Positions 1 to 11,400 of a stretch of DNA of 64,000 nucleotides are shown in pieces. Source of the stretch: Pegea sp. RAD2-039 (Eukaryota; Chordata; Thaliacea; Salpida; Salpidae); NCBI GenBank assembly GCA_034620365.1, contig JAQGEQ010000161.1, forward strand, positions 186,001-250,000, written 5' to 3'. Every line of letters starts with the position of its first letter. The stretch's first letter is position 1. The notes under the pieces are model-generated. The model was not told the origin of the DNA, did not search any database, and saw only the letters and a list, made by a program, of their open reading frames with translations. Both the position numbers and the translations under genes were made by a program.

Positions 1-1179
1 TGGTCTCTGCAATATGTGGTAGCAAATTTTCAATTGAACTAAAAGGAATTTTGAATTTGCTTTTGTATTGTGGACGTCTGCTTGAAAGTTGGAACCATTC
101 CTAAATTGACAAAGTGATTTCTGAGGTTGTTTAAATATAAAAATCTTTTGTGAAAGGAAGCAAGCATGACAAAAATGATTTCTTCAGCAAGTCTGTAATG
201 TTTTATAAACATATAAAAGTCTGGACTTTGCCAAAATATTTTTTGGTTTTTAAACTTTTTAAGAGAACTGAACTTAAATACAAAGTATTTAGAAATAATT
301 GGTTTTGCTGATGAACTGTTGCCTACAAAATCTATATTAACTTGAAGCAATTGACTTCTAAATTACACCAAAAAGTTAAACAATTTTCAAGAATTTTTTA
401 AAGTTTAATTTATTACTCATTTCAAGCTATATTAAGCCAAAAAGCCGTTAACTGTTTTTACAAACATATTGAAAGAGTTGTTCCTTTATGAATAAACTTG
501 TTAAGAGAAATAATAATTGAAAAATCAGATAAAAATCCTTCTTTTATTGAGTATAGTTTAAAAAATCACAAGTACTTTTTTTCAAAACGTTGAGTTTATT
601 TATGAGATAAATACGAATGAATAAACACTCGTCGCTTCTAAAACACAAAAGAAATTTGGTCATCACTTGCAAAGTTTTCACATTTTGATTTATCAACTTT
701 TTGACAAAACCAAAAAGCAAACCCTGGGCACTTGTCTTATAACGACAATCTTTACAAAAATACCCATGAAATCAGGTTGGTCGTGTTCCAAATAATCACA
801 AATTAAATCGGTTCAATAGAAACCATAAAGTGAAAGAGTTATCACTATCTGTTTGAGAATTGAACAAATTAAATGTGACAATAACAAAGCTTAAGATTTA
901 CATTTTATTCAAGTGAGGAATGCCATAAACCCTCCAAATTCAGATAAACAAATAAAAATGCCAAAAGTACTTTGTTTTATCCCCAGAAGAGTTTCAGCAA
1001 AAGTAGAAATTACTCTAAATTGAAATAAATCTTGAAATAATTTGTTTAAGGACCAGGATGTATTTGACTTTAATTGTGTAAAATAATATTTCAGTTGGTA
1101 GAAAATGCACAACAAATAAATATTACTGCAGCATCTGACAAAATGGACGGATAACTTACTGGTATAGAGTTGAACAGTA
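1..1179. other. Flanking DNA downstream of ZFHX
   Basis: No recognisable gene. A minus-strand open frame of about 100 codons (39-350) ends in TAG; it is Phe/Lys/Leu-rich, as expected of AT-rich chance ORFs, though its last 60 residues look less random. I cannot assign it. Confidence 0.3.
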
Positions 1180-1185
1180 TTTATT
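1180..1185 (-). terminator. Candidate poly(A) signal AATAAA for ZFHX
   Basis: This is the first canonical AATAAA on the minus strand that I found downstream of the stop codon, about 1.2 kb into the would-be 3' UTR. Further copies lie at 904-909, 595-600, 543-548 and 409-414. AATAAA is common in AT-rich DNA, so this is only a candidate. Confidence 0.35.
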
Positions 1186-2393
1186 TATAAATAATACAGT
1201 TGTTACTACAAAGTACCAAAGAAAAAAATTAAATCTAAAAGCTATCTGAAATCCAATTTCTTAGATAGCTAGCAAGATTAGATTTTCTTACGCCGACTTA
1301 ATTTCATTGTTTTGTGTTTCTTGTATAGTTTGTGATATATTGTCAACTTCTTAAATATTTTCATGCAAGTCTTAGTTCCTTAGCTGTGTGATCCGATTTG
1401 TGTAATGAGCATTTTTTATGTCGTTTCGTTTGAAGTCCAAGATATAAAAGGTAAGAAAAAAGCAAAACATACGAATGTATCGACATGTTGGAAAACAGTG
1501 TTTTGTTTTTTATGTGTGCTTTATAATTTGATGAAGTGTGTGTATATGTAAAGAAATGTAGATTAAAGCATTTTGCTAGCTCCTCAAACTTGAATTATGT
1601 CTAAGCAAGTTCTTGAGGAACATTAAATACTGAAAGATCTGCAACTTCTATTTCCACAACATAATATGAAGGAAACATATTCTTAGGTGTTAAGCTTTAA
1701 GATACTCGATCTAAATGCCAAACACCTAGTAGCAGAATACACCAATTCATAAAAAAGCTTCCAAATAACATTAAAATCAAACGAAACGAACCTAAGAGTA
1801 CAGGAAAATCCTCCAGATATAGTCACAACAAAAATACAAGTCGTACTGATTAGACTACATAGTTTTTAAATCAGTTGAATACATCAAACGTAAACAAATG
1901 AACTAAACAAAAGAGGCTGATTTTTTCAGCGATATTTACTTTACAACTATAAAAAGTTGAAGTCGATAAACACATTGCAACGCTTGTCGTGGTGGAAACG
2001 CAATATTCGAAAATTTGCAATTATAAAAATAAAAAATTGGTCACTCATAATGGGATTCATAAATCATTCTTATAACCAAGGTGGACCATTTGGATTCAAA
2101 GCTTATAGTTCCTTAATAACCAAAAAACTGATAAGGTACAGAGAAGATAAACTAATGAATGAGATCAAGTAGGCAAGTACACCAGCAACGTAACAAAAAA
2201 TTAACAGAACTTAATGGTGATAAACTTAGCTAATTGTAGGTAGAAAATAACTTAGAGAAAACTTTTCATTAGATAAAAGTAAATGAAACACAATGGTGTC
2301 TTGTAACACATGTTACTCATAGAAGGTTGCTGAGTCTTGTTAAATGAGATGCAAATGTCAGCAAGATGCTTCCAAAAGCCAAAAACCAAATGA
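1186..2393 (-). other. Candidate ZFHX 3' UTR
   Basis: This AT-rich stretch follows the TAA and has no convincing further exon. It carries a hairpin at 1240-1270 shortly upstream of the poly(A) signal. A short plus-strand frame at 1957-2172 has no recognisable domain. Confidence 0.35.
1240..1270. repeat. Inverted repeat (8-bp arms)
   Basis: AGCTATCT at 1240-1247 pairs perfectly with AGATAGCT at 1263-1270 around a 15-nt loop. It lies about 55 nt upstream, in transcript sense, of the candidate AATAAA and could shape the 3' end of the mRNA. Confidence 0.5.
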
Positions 2394-2435
2394 TTATTGG
2401 TTGTTATGCTGTTGTCGGCTCTGCATTTGCATTTG
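2394..2435 (-). CDS. ZFHX: Probable ZFHX terminal coding exon 30
   Basis: Acceptor TTGATTTGCAG opens [13 protein letters not shown] followed by TAA at 2394-2396. A short Gln-rich C-terminus suits this protein. No further exon is needed, and the 3' UTR probably follows directly. Confidence 0.6.
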   Translation of the reverse strand, partial: QMQMQSRQQHNNQ

Positions 2436-5400
2436 CTGCAAATCAAAACAAGTTCAAAAATATGTTTGAATTTAATACAAGAGTTCATAGATTTAACTTA
2501 TGAGCTTCAGAAATATGAAAATAATTAAAAATAATAATCACTTACTGATGATAACGTTTGCAATATACGACAATATGTTAACAAAGTATTGTTTTCATTG
2601 CCACTGAAATTCGCTGCACCAGTCACTCCCTAAACAAACAAAAATCAAACTTATTTCTTATATCCTTATAAATGCAATTAATAATAAATATAAAATTTTA
2701 AATAGATAAAAGCAAAAGTCCTTACAGAGAAAATATTTTCTCTAGTAAATGGACGCATCATCGAAGAACCCTCGTTTTGAAGCGGGTTTTCGGCATTCCC
2801 TACTTCGTTAATTACAGCATCATCTAATAAAGAACCACTTTTATTCATAAGCTTTTACATCTCTTATGAACTTATGTTTTCAATAAGTTTTACTTGAGAT
2901 GGTGGTATTCATGAAATTAATGAAAAATGTTTATAAAAAGATAATAGGTTTGAAAAAGTTTGATTCGTTTTATTTGAGTTTTTTGCACTTTATAAAAACT
3001 CTTGTAATCTCATTAGTCGAGATTTTATTGCAAAATGAAGATTCAGAAATACATTTTGTAAGAAATACAAAAAACAAAATAAATTCAAAGTTTAAGTAGG
3101 ACTTTTTATACAATTCGTTCAAAACTTTTTAATTCATAATTTTAAAATAAAGGTTCTGAATCTTTAAAATATCACACTTACGGTGGTTAGTGAATGAAAA
3201 CTCGTAAATTAATAAACTTTGAAAGATTTTTCGAACATAATTCAACCACATTCAACAAACGCTTATTTACAATAGATTGTATTATAATCTAAGATTTTGT
3301 AAATAACTGATCAAAATAAAAGTTCATTTAAACATCAAAAAAATCAATTAGAGCCGTTTAAAAGAGTTTTGTAATACATGTGTAATTATGAGAAAAACAT
3401 GAAATCGAAAAGGTTAAAAAAAAACATGATAATTTTTCAAATTTTAGTTCAGCATGACAAAGTCATCAAAGAGATGTTGGAGACATGTTAGCAAATGATG
3501 ATACTGAATATGACTTAAAAATAATCTTTATCAAGAGATATTTAACAAGTCAAAAAAAGATAAGAAGTATTTGAACAAATGTTGAAAAGAATCAGAAGTA
3601 TTATGATAACTTGTAATAAAAGGATGTAATATTCTGAAGAGAAATGTTAATTTCAAAACTTCTAAGAAGCTTCTTATAAGTTTGTATTTATTTATATTTT
3701 CACAAGCAATTGATAAAAAACCAAATTATTTTCCACCTATTAAAGCCACAGACTGTTGGTTTACCTGATCAATTATTGTTGAAGCTAATTATTCATTATT
3801 TGATCAAATAGTTTATTAAAAATGCTAAAAATGATGCACGATTGCTGTTAAATTTTCTTACACACAAATGATAATACCTCAGAATAAGATTGAACATCAA
3901 ATTGATGAATTAACTTGTTTTTTTTTTAAAAACAAAACAAATAATAACCGTCTTGTAAAAATAATGGACTGAAGTAAAATATAAAACTGAAAATAAATTT
4001 AAATTCTTACTCCGATCACAATGGTTGGGCGAGTTTCTTGCGCTTGCATTTGGATGTCCATCATTTATTATCTGATTATCATCATTGTATGATGAAGAGT
4101 TTTGGAATTGTTGGGGACTACGATTACTTTCAGCAAAATCCATCGGCGAATCGGCTTCACTACCGACAAATGTACCATCAAGTGAAGAGCATGGACTACT
4201 TCCACTTTGACTAAAAGCTGTTGATTCAGTAAAAAGCAAAATAGTCAAGAAATTGAATTAATTGAAGTATTGATTATCAAGAAGTAGATAAATATTGAAG
4301 TCTTGATTTAAACTAGATTGTAAAAATTGTAGCAAATATAATCACCAGTCTCATCACCATTTTCAATCAATTGCTTTATCTGCAACAGATGTGGCATAGA
4401 AAAAAGATGATTTCTAGCATGAACGCTTTCACTGAAGAAAACTTCTGGTTCACAGATGTTACATTTAGTAGACATTTGAAACCTGTGAAATACAAACTTT
4501 ATTTTGCTAGTGGTCTCTTAAGAATTTTATTAAACTCAAACTTAAGTAGGTCCTACAGAGGATAGACATTTAAATTGTTTAGAATATTTTAAATTGACAT
4601 TTAAAAAAATAATAAAAACAAGTTAGTAACGAAACCATTTCAAATTTATTAAATTAAAATTTGCTTACACCCATATCTTTACGTTTATTTAACTGAAATA
4701 TAAATATTTCATTTCAAAGGAGTTTTAAATCTCAGGCTATTACAATACAACCTAATTATACTTGAAATCCTCAAAAAACTGGATAGAAAGAATTTATTTC
4801 TTACCCGTCCAAACCGCAGGCGGCGTCTCTTCCGATCATTTCATTACTTTGGCCAGCTTTCCTTTTTTCTTTTGCTCTATGATTTTGAAACCATACCTTC
4901 AAATAATTTTCATATTTTTAAAAATGTCTATAGCTTAAATGATTAGATAGAGACCTGCACAACTCTGTTATCAAGACCGATAGCTCTTGCAATAATCTCT
5001 CTTTCACTTAAGCTTGGGTTACGACAATCTTTAAAACACTGCTTCATAACTCGTTTTTGTGTAGTTGTTAAATGTGTGCGATGTCTTTTCTGTCCAAAAC
5101 TCTGTTCAGTACCTGTCAAATGAAATTTACAAATTCACAATGTAGCAGCCAGCAATTGACTACTAACATGCCAGTCAAAATGTAGGTCATTTATCATTTA
5201 AAAAGTTTTCTGTCACAGACCACTGAAAGCCAGCACTTTGTGATAGTGGTAGGTCAGCAGTCTAAAGCAATTTATTTCAATTTAACTTTATGATTTTAAC
5301 ATGATGCTCTGAATGAATACTTTTTATTTCAAATATGTCGAAACAAGTTTTGACTTTGAAAATGTTTGTTGTTTACATCGTATGTATCCTTAAATCAAAA

Positions 5401-8400
5401 TGGTGTGTATTTATTGCGCCATTTTTATTTAATGCTTAGTAATCGCTGATATTGGTTTTTGGGGTTAGAAATAAGAATATGAAATGAAATCCACCTGGTA
5501 AAATTTCACCAGATAGCTGCGAGATTGAGTTAAACTCAAAGCCACCAGCAGAGTGATCATTTGTTAAACATTTTGAATGGTTGATTGAATTGTTCAAACC
5601 TGATTCATCGGGAGTATACAAAGTTATAGAGCTAATTTACTAAATGTGAATTTGCCTCACCAAATTGATGCGAGGATTCCTGCCGAGGTGATAAATTTTC
5701 TGCTTGTGAAAACTCTGGTAGAGTTTCGTTTCTCGACAATATTTTTGAAGTAGATTGGTTAGCTGATTTATTGCCAAGATCAAGATGATTTAAAAGTGTC
5801 GGTGAGTTTTCAAAACGATCACGACCATATGACTTGACGAGACTAAAAGGACTGGAATTATTGTAGTTGGTGATTGCTCTGCTGAAGTCATTTGCTGAAG
5901 TGCTGAAACCACCGCTTCGCTCATATCCTGAAGCAGAAATGTTGGTTTATCACCTCAGTAAGCTTCTACTATTTCTAACCTTCACGACGGAATTGAAAGG
6001 AAGAGCCTGCAGCTTCAGGTTTTTGAGATAATGGAACAGATCCAGATGATTTTTCAACTCCATATGAAGGTTTCTCGCTCATTGAATCAGCAGAATCTCT
6101 TATTGCAAGCTAAGAGTAAAGGTTTATAAACAACCAGAAAGTAATTAAAAACATCTTTTATTTAACCTGATTACTGAATGGCGCCCGGTCACTGTGAATA
6201 GTTCGAATATGATAATCATAATCTTCTTGATTTCGAAGAATTGTGCGGCAATGAGGACAAGATCTATAGTTTGAGGTAGTGCCAAATCTATTCACCATGC
6301 CTGAACGGCCCTGACCTTTTCGTTGTCGAGCTCGGGTGTTCTGAAACCATACCTGATAAAAATACTCATTTAATAATTGTATTTGACAGTAAGCTTCTTA
6401 CAAATGACCAATTAAAAATACCTGCACTACACGTTTTGTAAGACCTACTTCTTGCGCAATTTGCTCAATAACCTTCCTTGATGGGCTGTGATCACTATTA
6501 TAGTATTCGTATAGAACTTTTAGCTGCTCTGAAGTAATCGTTGTACGAAGTCGTTTCGTATCCTTCTGTAACATTCCATTCTTATCTTCATTTGAAGCTG
6601 AATAGTTTACAATTGTATTAAGTTGATAAATCATATGATTGAAACAACTACCTTTCACAGATTGATTTGCCATGGATAAATCATTAGCTGAAGATTGGTT
6701 TACGAAGGGGGTTGAAGATTGCACTGGAGTTCCTATAGACATGGAACTATAGGTTCTCTTCAACGCATTTGGGGTTCTTGGAGGCGGCATTGAGATGTTG
6801 TTAACTGATTCTTCTTCAGAAAGGAGACGTTCTCTATCTTGTGCCGTACCATTCCCAGTAAGTCCTTCAGTTATCTGGTTTTGAGACTTAGCAAAATGCT
6901 CTTTTATAGAAGCCCACAGCTGCCGATTGTACATTTTATTAGGATCGTTTGAATCGTCCATATTTTGGGAGGACATGACCGTAAGAGAGTTTGAATCTTT
7001 GTTTTCAGACCCAGGCAAACTGGTTCTAGTTTGAGTTAGATCTTCGGTTATTTCCATATGATTCATCTTCTTTAAGTTCATATTAGAAGATTGTCGATTA
7101 TCTGAAGGATCATTTAGTCGAATTTGTTGCAAATTGCCTCCTCGTATTGAGAATTGCATAGGAGTTTGTTGCTGTTGCTCTAACTGTTTACGGGCTTTCT
7201 GCCGAGCATTCTGAAACCAGACAACAATTACTCGTTGTGAAAGATCCAAACTACGAGAAAGATTGTCTAGATCATCATCCTTAGGATAGGGATTGTTTTG
7301 GAAGAGACTTTGTAAGACTTGAAGCTGCACGTCTGTGAATCGTGTTCGAGCAGGTCGACGATGAGAGGTTCCCATCGCCTGCATCACTCCCGATCCATCA
7401 AATGAGGAGTTGTTGTCACTTTTAAATGAATACAGGTCACACTGTCCTGACAGGTCATTACCAAAAAGTCCACTAGAATCGTTGATACGACCCATTAAGT
7501 CCAGATTGAATCCAGGTTTAATGATGATTTTAGGGGAGGAACTTGTAGGCGATGGAGAGTTTTTCTGAATGAAGCTGTCTAAATTTGAAGCCTTATCGCT
7601 AACGTGTTCGGCATTAGAGGCAGAATTGTCACTTTTTTCAGGTAAGTTAATACCAGTTGATAGTTTTTGTTTCTTTTCTCCATCAGATGATGTCGAAACG
7701 CTTGGTTGCATATTTGTAGGTGTTTGATAAATTGCATCGTTCAAACTTAGCGTAGGTGGAATATTAAAATTATAAGGAGAGTCCTTGCTGCGTTGACGTT
7801 CTTTGAAAAGAGTATTTCTAAACCAATGTTTTATTACTTTATATGGCAATCCTGTTTGTTCCGCCATCGATTTTATTTGTTCTTCGCCTGGGACGGTAGC
7901 AATATCGAAATTTTCACGAAGAATTTTTAATTGCTCATCTGAGATACGAGTTCGAGGTCGACGAACAACCTCACTTTGAGATTGATGCTGAGATTGAGAT
8001 GATTGTGAAGTGGTTGCTGGATGGTGGGATTGTGGAAATGCTGCAGGCTGTTGATCAACAGATGCGTTGTTAGGAGGTACTAATAAACCTGCACCAAATC
8101 CGACATGTTCAAGATTAGGCATAGCACCATTGAGAGAGTTAAAAAGGGGCAAATTTGGGTAAGGTACCCGGGGCCCGTTCAGGTTATTTTGATCACGTTG
8201 AGATAAAAATGTATTGGCAAGGAACTGTTGCTGTAGCTGAAGAGCAGGAGACATAAAAGGGTTTGTGGTCATATTTTGATTTTGATATTGTGGGTTCATC
8301 AGCAAGGAATAAATAAGACTGAGAAGCTGCTGGTTATGTTGCTGCTGATGTTGCTGCTGCTGTTGTTGCTGCTGCTGCTGATACTGCATCTGATTCACAG

Positions 8401-11400
8401 AAGCCTGAGAAAACATCGAGAGCGGATTCATCGTAGGAAGTCCACACGCTTTTAAAATATTCTGAACTCGTGATTCAGAAAATTTAGATAAAAGACCGTT
8501 CATCATGCTATTGTCTTCATTCTTTCTAGCCTCGTTTTGGTTGCTTTCTGAAGGACTGTTTATATTATCCGAATCGGATACATTTGGTTTTGTATCATTG
8601 TGCATCGCCAGTGCTTGATGTAGTTGATTTTGGAAGTTTGGTTGGTTCAGAATAGAACTTTTTTCCAGCTTACTTCTGTTTAGAGCTTCACCTCTAGTTG
8701 ATGAGGAATTTTCTGCTAATCCTGTACTGTTTCGAGATTTTGGCTCTGTATAAGAAACTTTTTCGCTATCTACAATGAGAGAATACGATCTTGTTCTACG
8801 GATGCCTTTATCACAATTATTTAGTTTGCTCAGATCCGAAAGTGAGGCTGATTTCTTCAAAACCTTTCCTACAAGTTCATCTTTTGATCTTTTTGTTTCA
8901 GCATCTTAATAAAGAGTTTCATTTCAAAACAAATTTCAAGTTTTTTTAACGATAGATTATCTTAGAAAAGAGTATTTATTATAATGACATAAGAAAATAA
9001 ATGAGTCTAAATATTTCTTACCTTCTCTTAGTGACGTTTGATTCTCGTCTAATTGTTCAGCTGATAGCTTCTAAAAAATATAATTTGTTGTCAAAATAAA
9101 ATCTTTCAAAAACCAACAAGAAACTGGAAAATTAAAAATAACTTTTGTGACAACCTAGCGAGCGCTTAAGACTATTGATTAATCACATCAAGATATTTTA
9201 AATGCTAAATTAGATAAAACGGCTATTTTCAAAATTCTTTGTCAGGCTCATAATTTAAAGTGATCAATCTGTTTAAAGAACAAAACATTTTTTAAGAAAA
9301 CTGAGATAGAATATTTTTTAAATTTGTTATTTTCAGACAAATATTTATGTTTTTAAAGATAAATTTTAATTGTCATTATTTAATGATGTACAAAAAAGTT
9401 AAGATTTGTATAAAATTAAATAATTATTTTTCAATTAAACTTTATTGCAGTTTGTAGAGCTTAAACGAATAAAGGTAAATGAACTACTTTTTGTATGTTA
9501 CAGGTTTAACTGTCCGGTAATTGGCCTTATATTACTTCAACCTTTGTTTATTAAACAAAGAAAAATAGTAGTTAAAACGAAATTAAGTCACAATAACTTT
9601 TACATTCATCTGTAAAAGAAATTATTTAAAGAATAAAAACAGTAAGCAGAAGTTTCACATGGTAGGGTTAATTATCAAAACACTTATTGCTCGTTCATAA
9701 TTAAATCAGATATTAGTAACAGTATGCGCCAATTGATTCAAGTAAAATGTAAAAAACACAGATGGATAAAAATTGAAGCAAAATAAAGCGAAGGTAAAGA
9801 AGTGGCTTAGATTTAAAATACATTTCTATTTGCTGTATTGTAATTATAGTAAAAAAAATCATTTTTTATAAGAATCAAATGTGAAATATTATGTGACTTG
9901 CCTGTTTAAAAACTTGGCTGGCAGAGAATGCTTTTGCAGATTGAGTTGATGTTGCAGCATCTATTTCCTCGGCTGTAAACAAAATACAAAATTGTCAACA
10001 TGAGAGTAAAAGTAAGAATGACAGATAGATAAGTATATGAGCAAGTGAGTGCTCAAAACTCGCTTGTAGATGAGCAGGCCTAGAGTGGAGGAAATACTAT
10101 AATTTTTATACTTTCTCTTATTAGATTATGGTACTCAGGAAGAAGCTTAGGCGAGGGACACAAAAACTAAAATCATTATTATCAACCTGTAGAAACTTTG
10201 AGAGATGTTAAACGAGTTACTAACACACACACTTCTAGTTTTGCACATAATCTGATTATCAAATGTTTTTCTTTCTCTTTCCTTACTTCATTGTTAATAT
10301 TGTTATTACTGCCACTATAATAGTGCGCAACATACAGAAACGTCAATTCAATTCAAATGTATTTAAAATAGAGCAAAACATGAAAGCTTTTTCAACGGAT
10401 TCTGCCTCGATTGCATACCAGCTGCTACTGAGTTATGCGGTGAAGTACTAATTAAAAACTTACTGCTTTGTTGTTTGTACACATTTTTTCGATTGTCAAG
10501 ATCTTCATCAATAATCAGGTTGTTGTTGAAGTTTTCAGGCATAATCACGTTGTTGCTATGCTTTTCATATGTTTGAGTTCTATTGACGGTTGAATCAGGA
10601 AGCGAGTCCTTCAATAAAATCTGATAGTTAGTATTAACTATTTATTAATTGAAGAAAATGTATTAGCAAGATTTTGATCTAAACTTAATATGAAACATTA
10701 TTAATGTTATACTTAAAGATAAACAGAATTATACTACATATCTAATATTTAACCTCAAAAATTGAACGTTAGTTTTCAGGTAAAAGAACAGAATGAGCTA
10801 CAATAAGATGATAGTGTAATTTTCAAAGTTGTCTATTATTTGTAGATTTATCAAATATTTGCAAATCAATTCAAGCCTAAACTAGTGAATCAAGAAGCTT
10901 AAAAAATGTTTATAAACTTGATCTTATCCTAAAAATCGTGTTACGAATTATGAAAAATGTTGCTATATTAGCCAGAGCTATCGAGTTTTCCCTAATGCAA
11001 AGAAAATTTTAAATTAAATAAACTTGTTTGAAAAGAGAAAAAGGAATAAAAATGTAAACAATTGAGTGATATGTCAAATATCGATCAGCCGTATGACAGC
11101 AATATTTTACCTGTTTCTTATCATCTAGCTTTTCTTGTTGGGTTTCGGATACCTGGGTCTCAGCATATTTTGAATAAGATGGGGAGATATCCATTGCTTC
11201 TTCTTCTCGAGGAGAACATCCATCTGATGGTGAAATTTCTAAATTTAATTTATTAAAGTTATAAGCACTTGAAACTTTCAGAAGGTAACAAAGAAGAAGA
11301 TAAATTACCATTCGAGTCTTGTAGGGGTACTTGTTCAATTGAAATGACCTCATTGATGTTGGTGTTATAAACGTTTCCTTTAGCTTGCATTTGATTCATT

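Noticed and set aside
1957..2172. Plus-strand 71-codon ORF in the candidate 3' UTR
   Set aside because: Lys/Ile/Asn-rich composition and no similarity; likely chance.
3181..3280. Donor-like GTAAGTG on the minus strand as an extra exon between 27 and 28
   Set aside because: All acceptors before it give an in-frame stop in the required phase.
3861..3925. Open segment before a GTAAGA on the minus strand ([14 protein letters not shown]) as an extra exon
   Set aside because: Its frame cannot be entered from the phase-1 end of exon 27.
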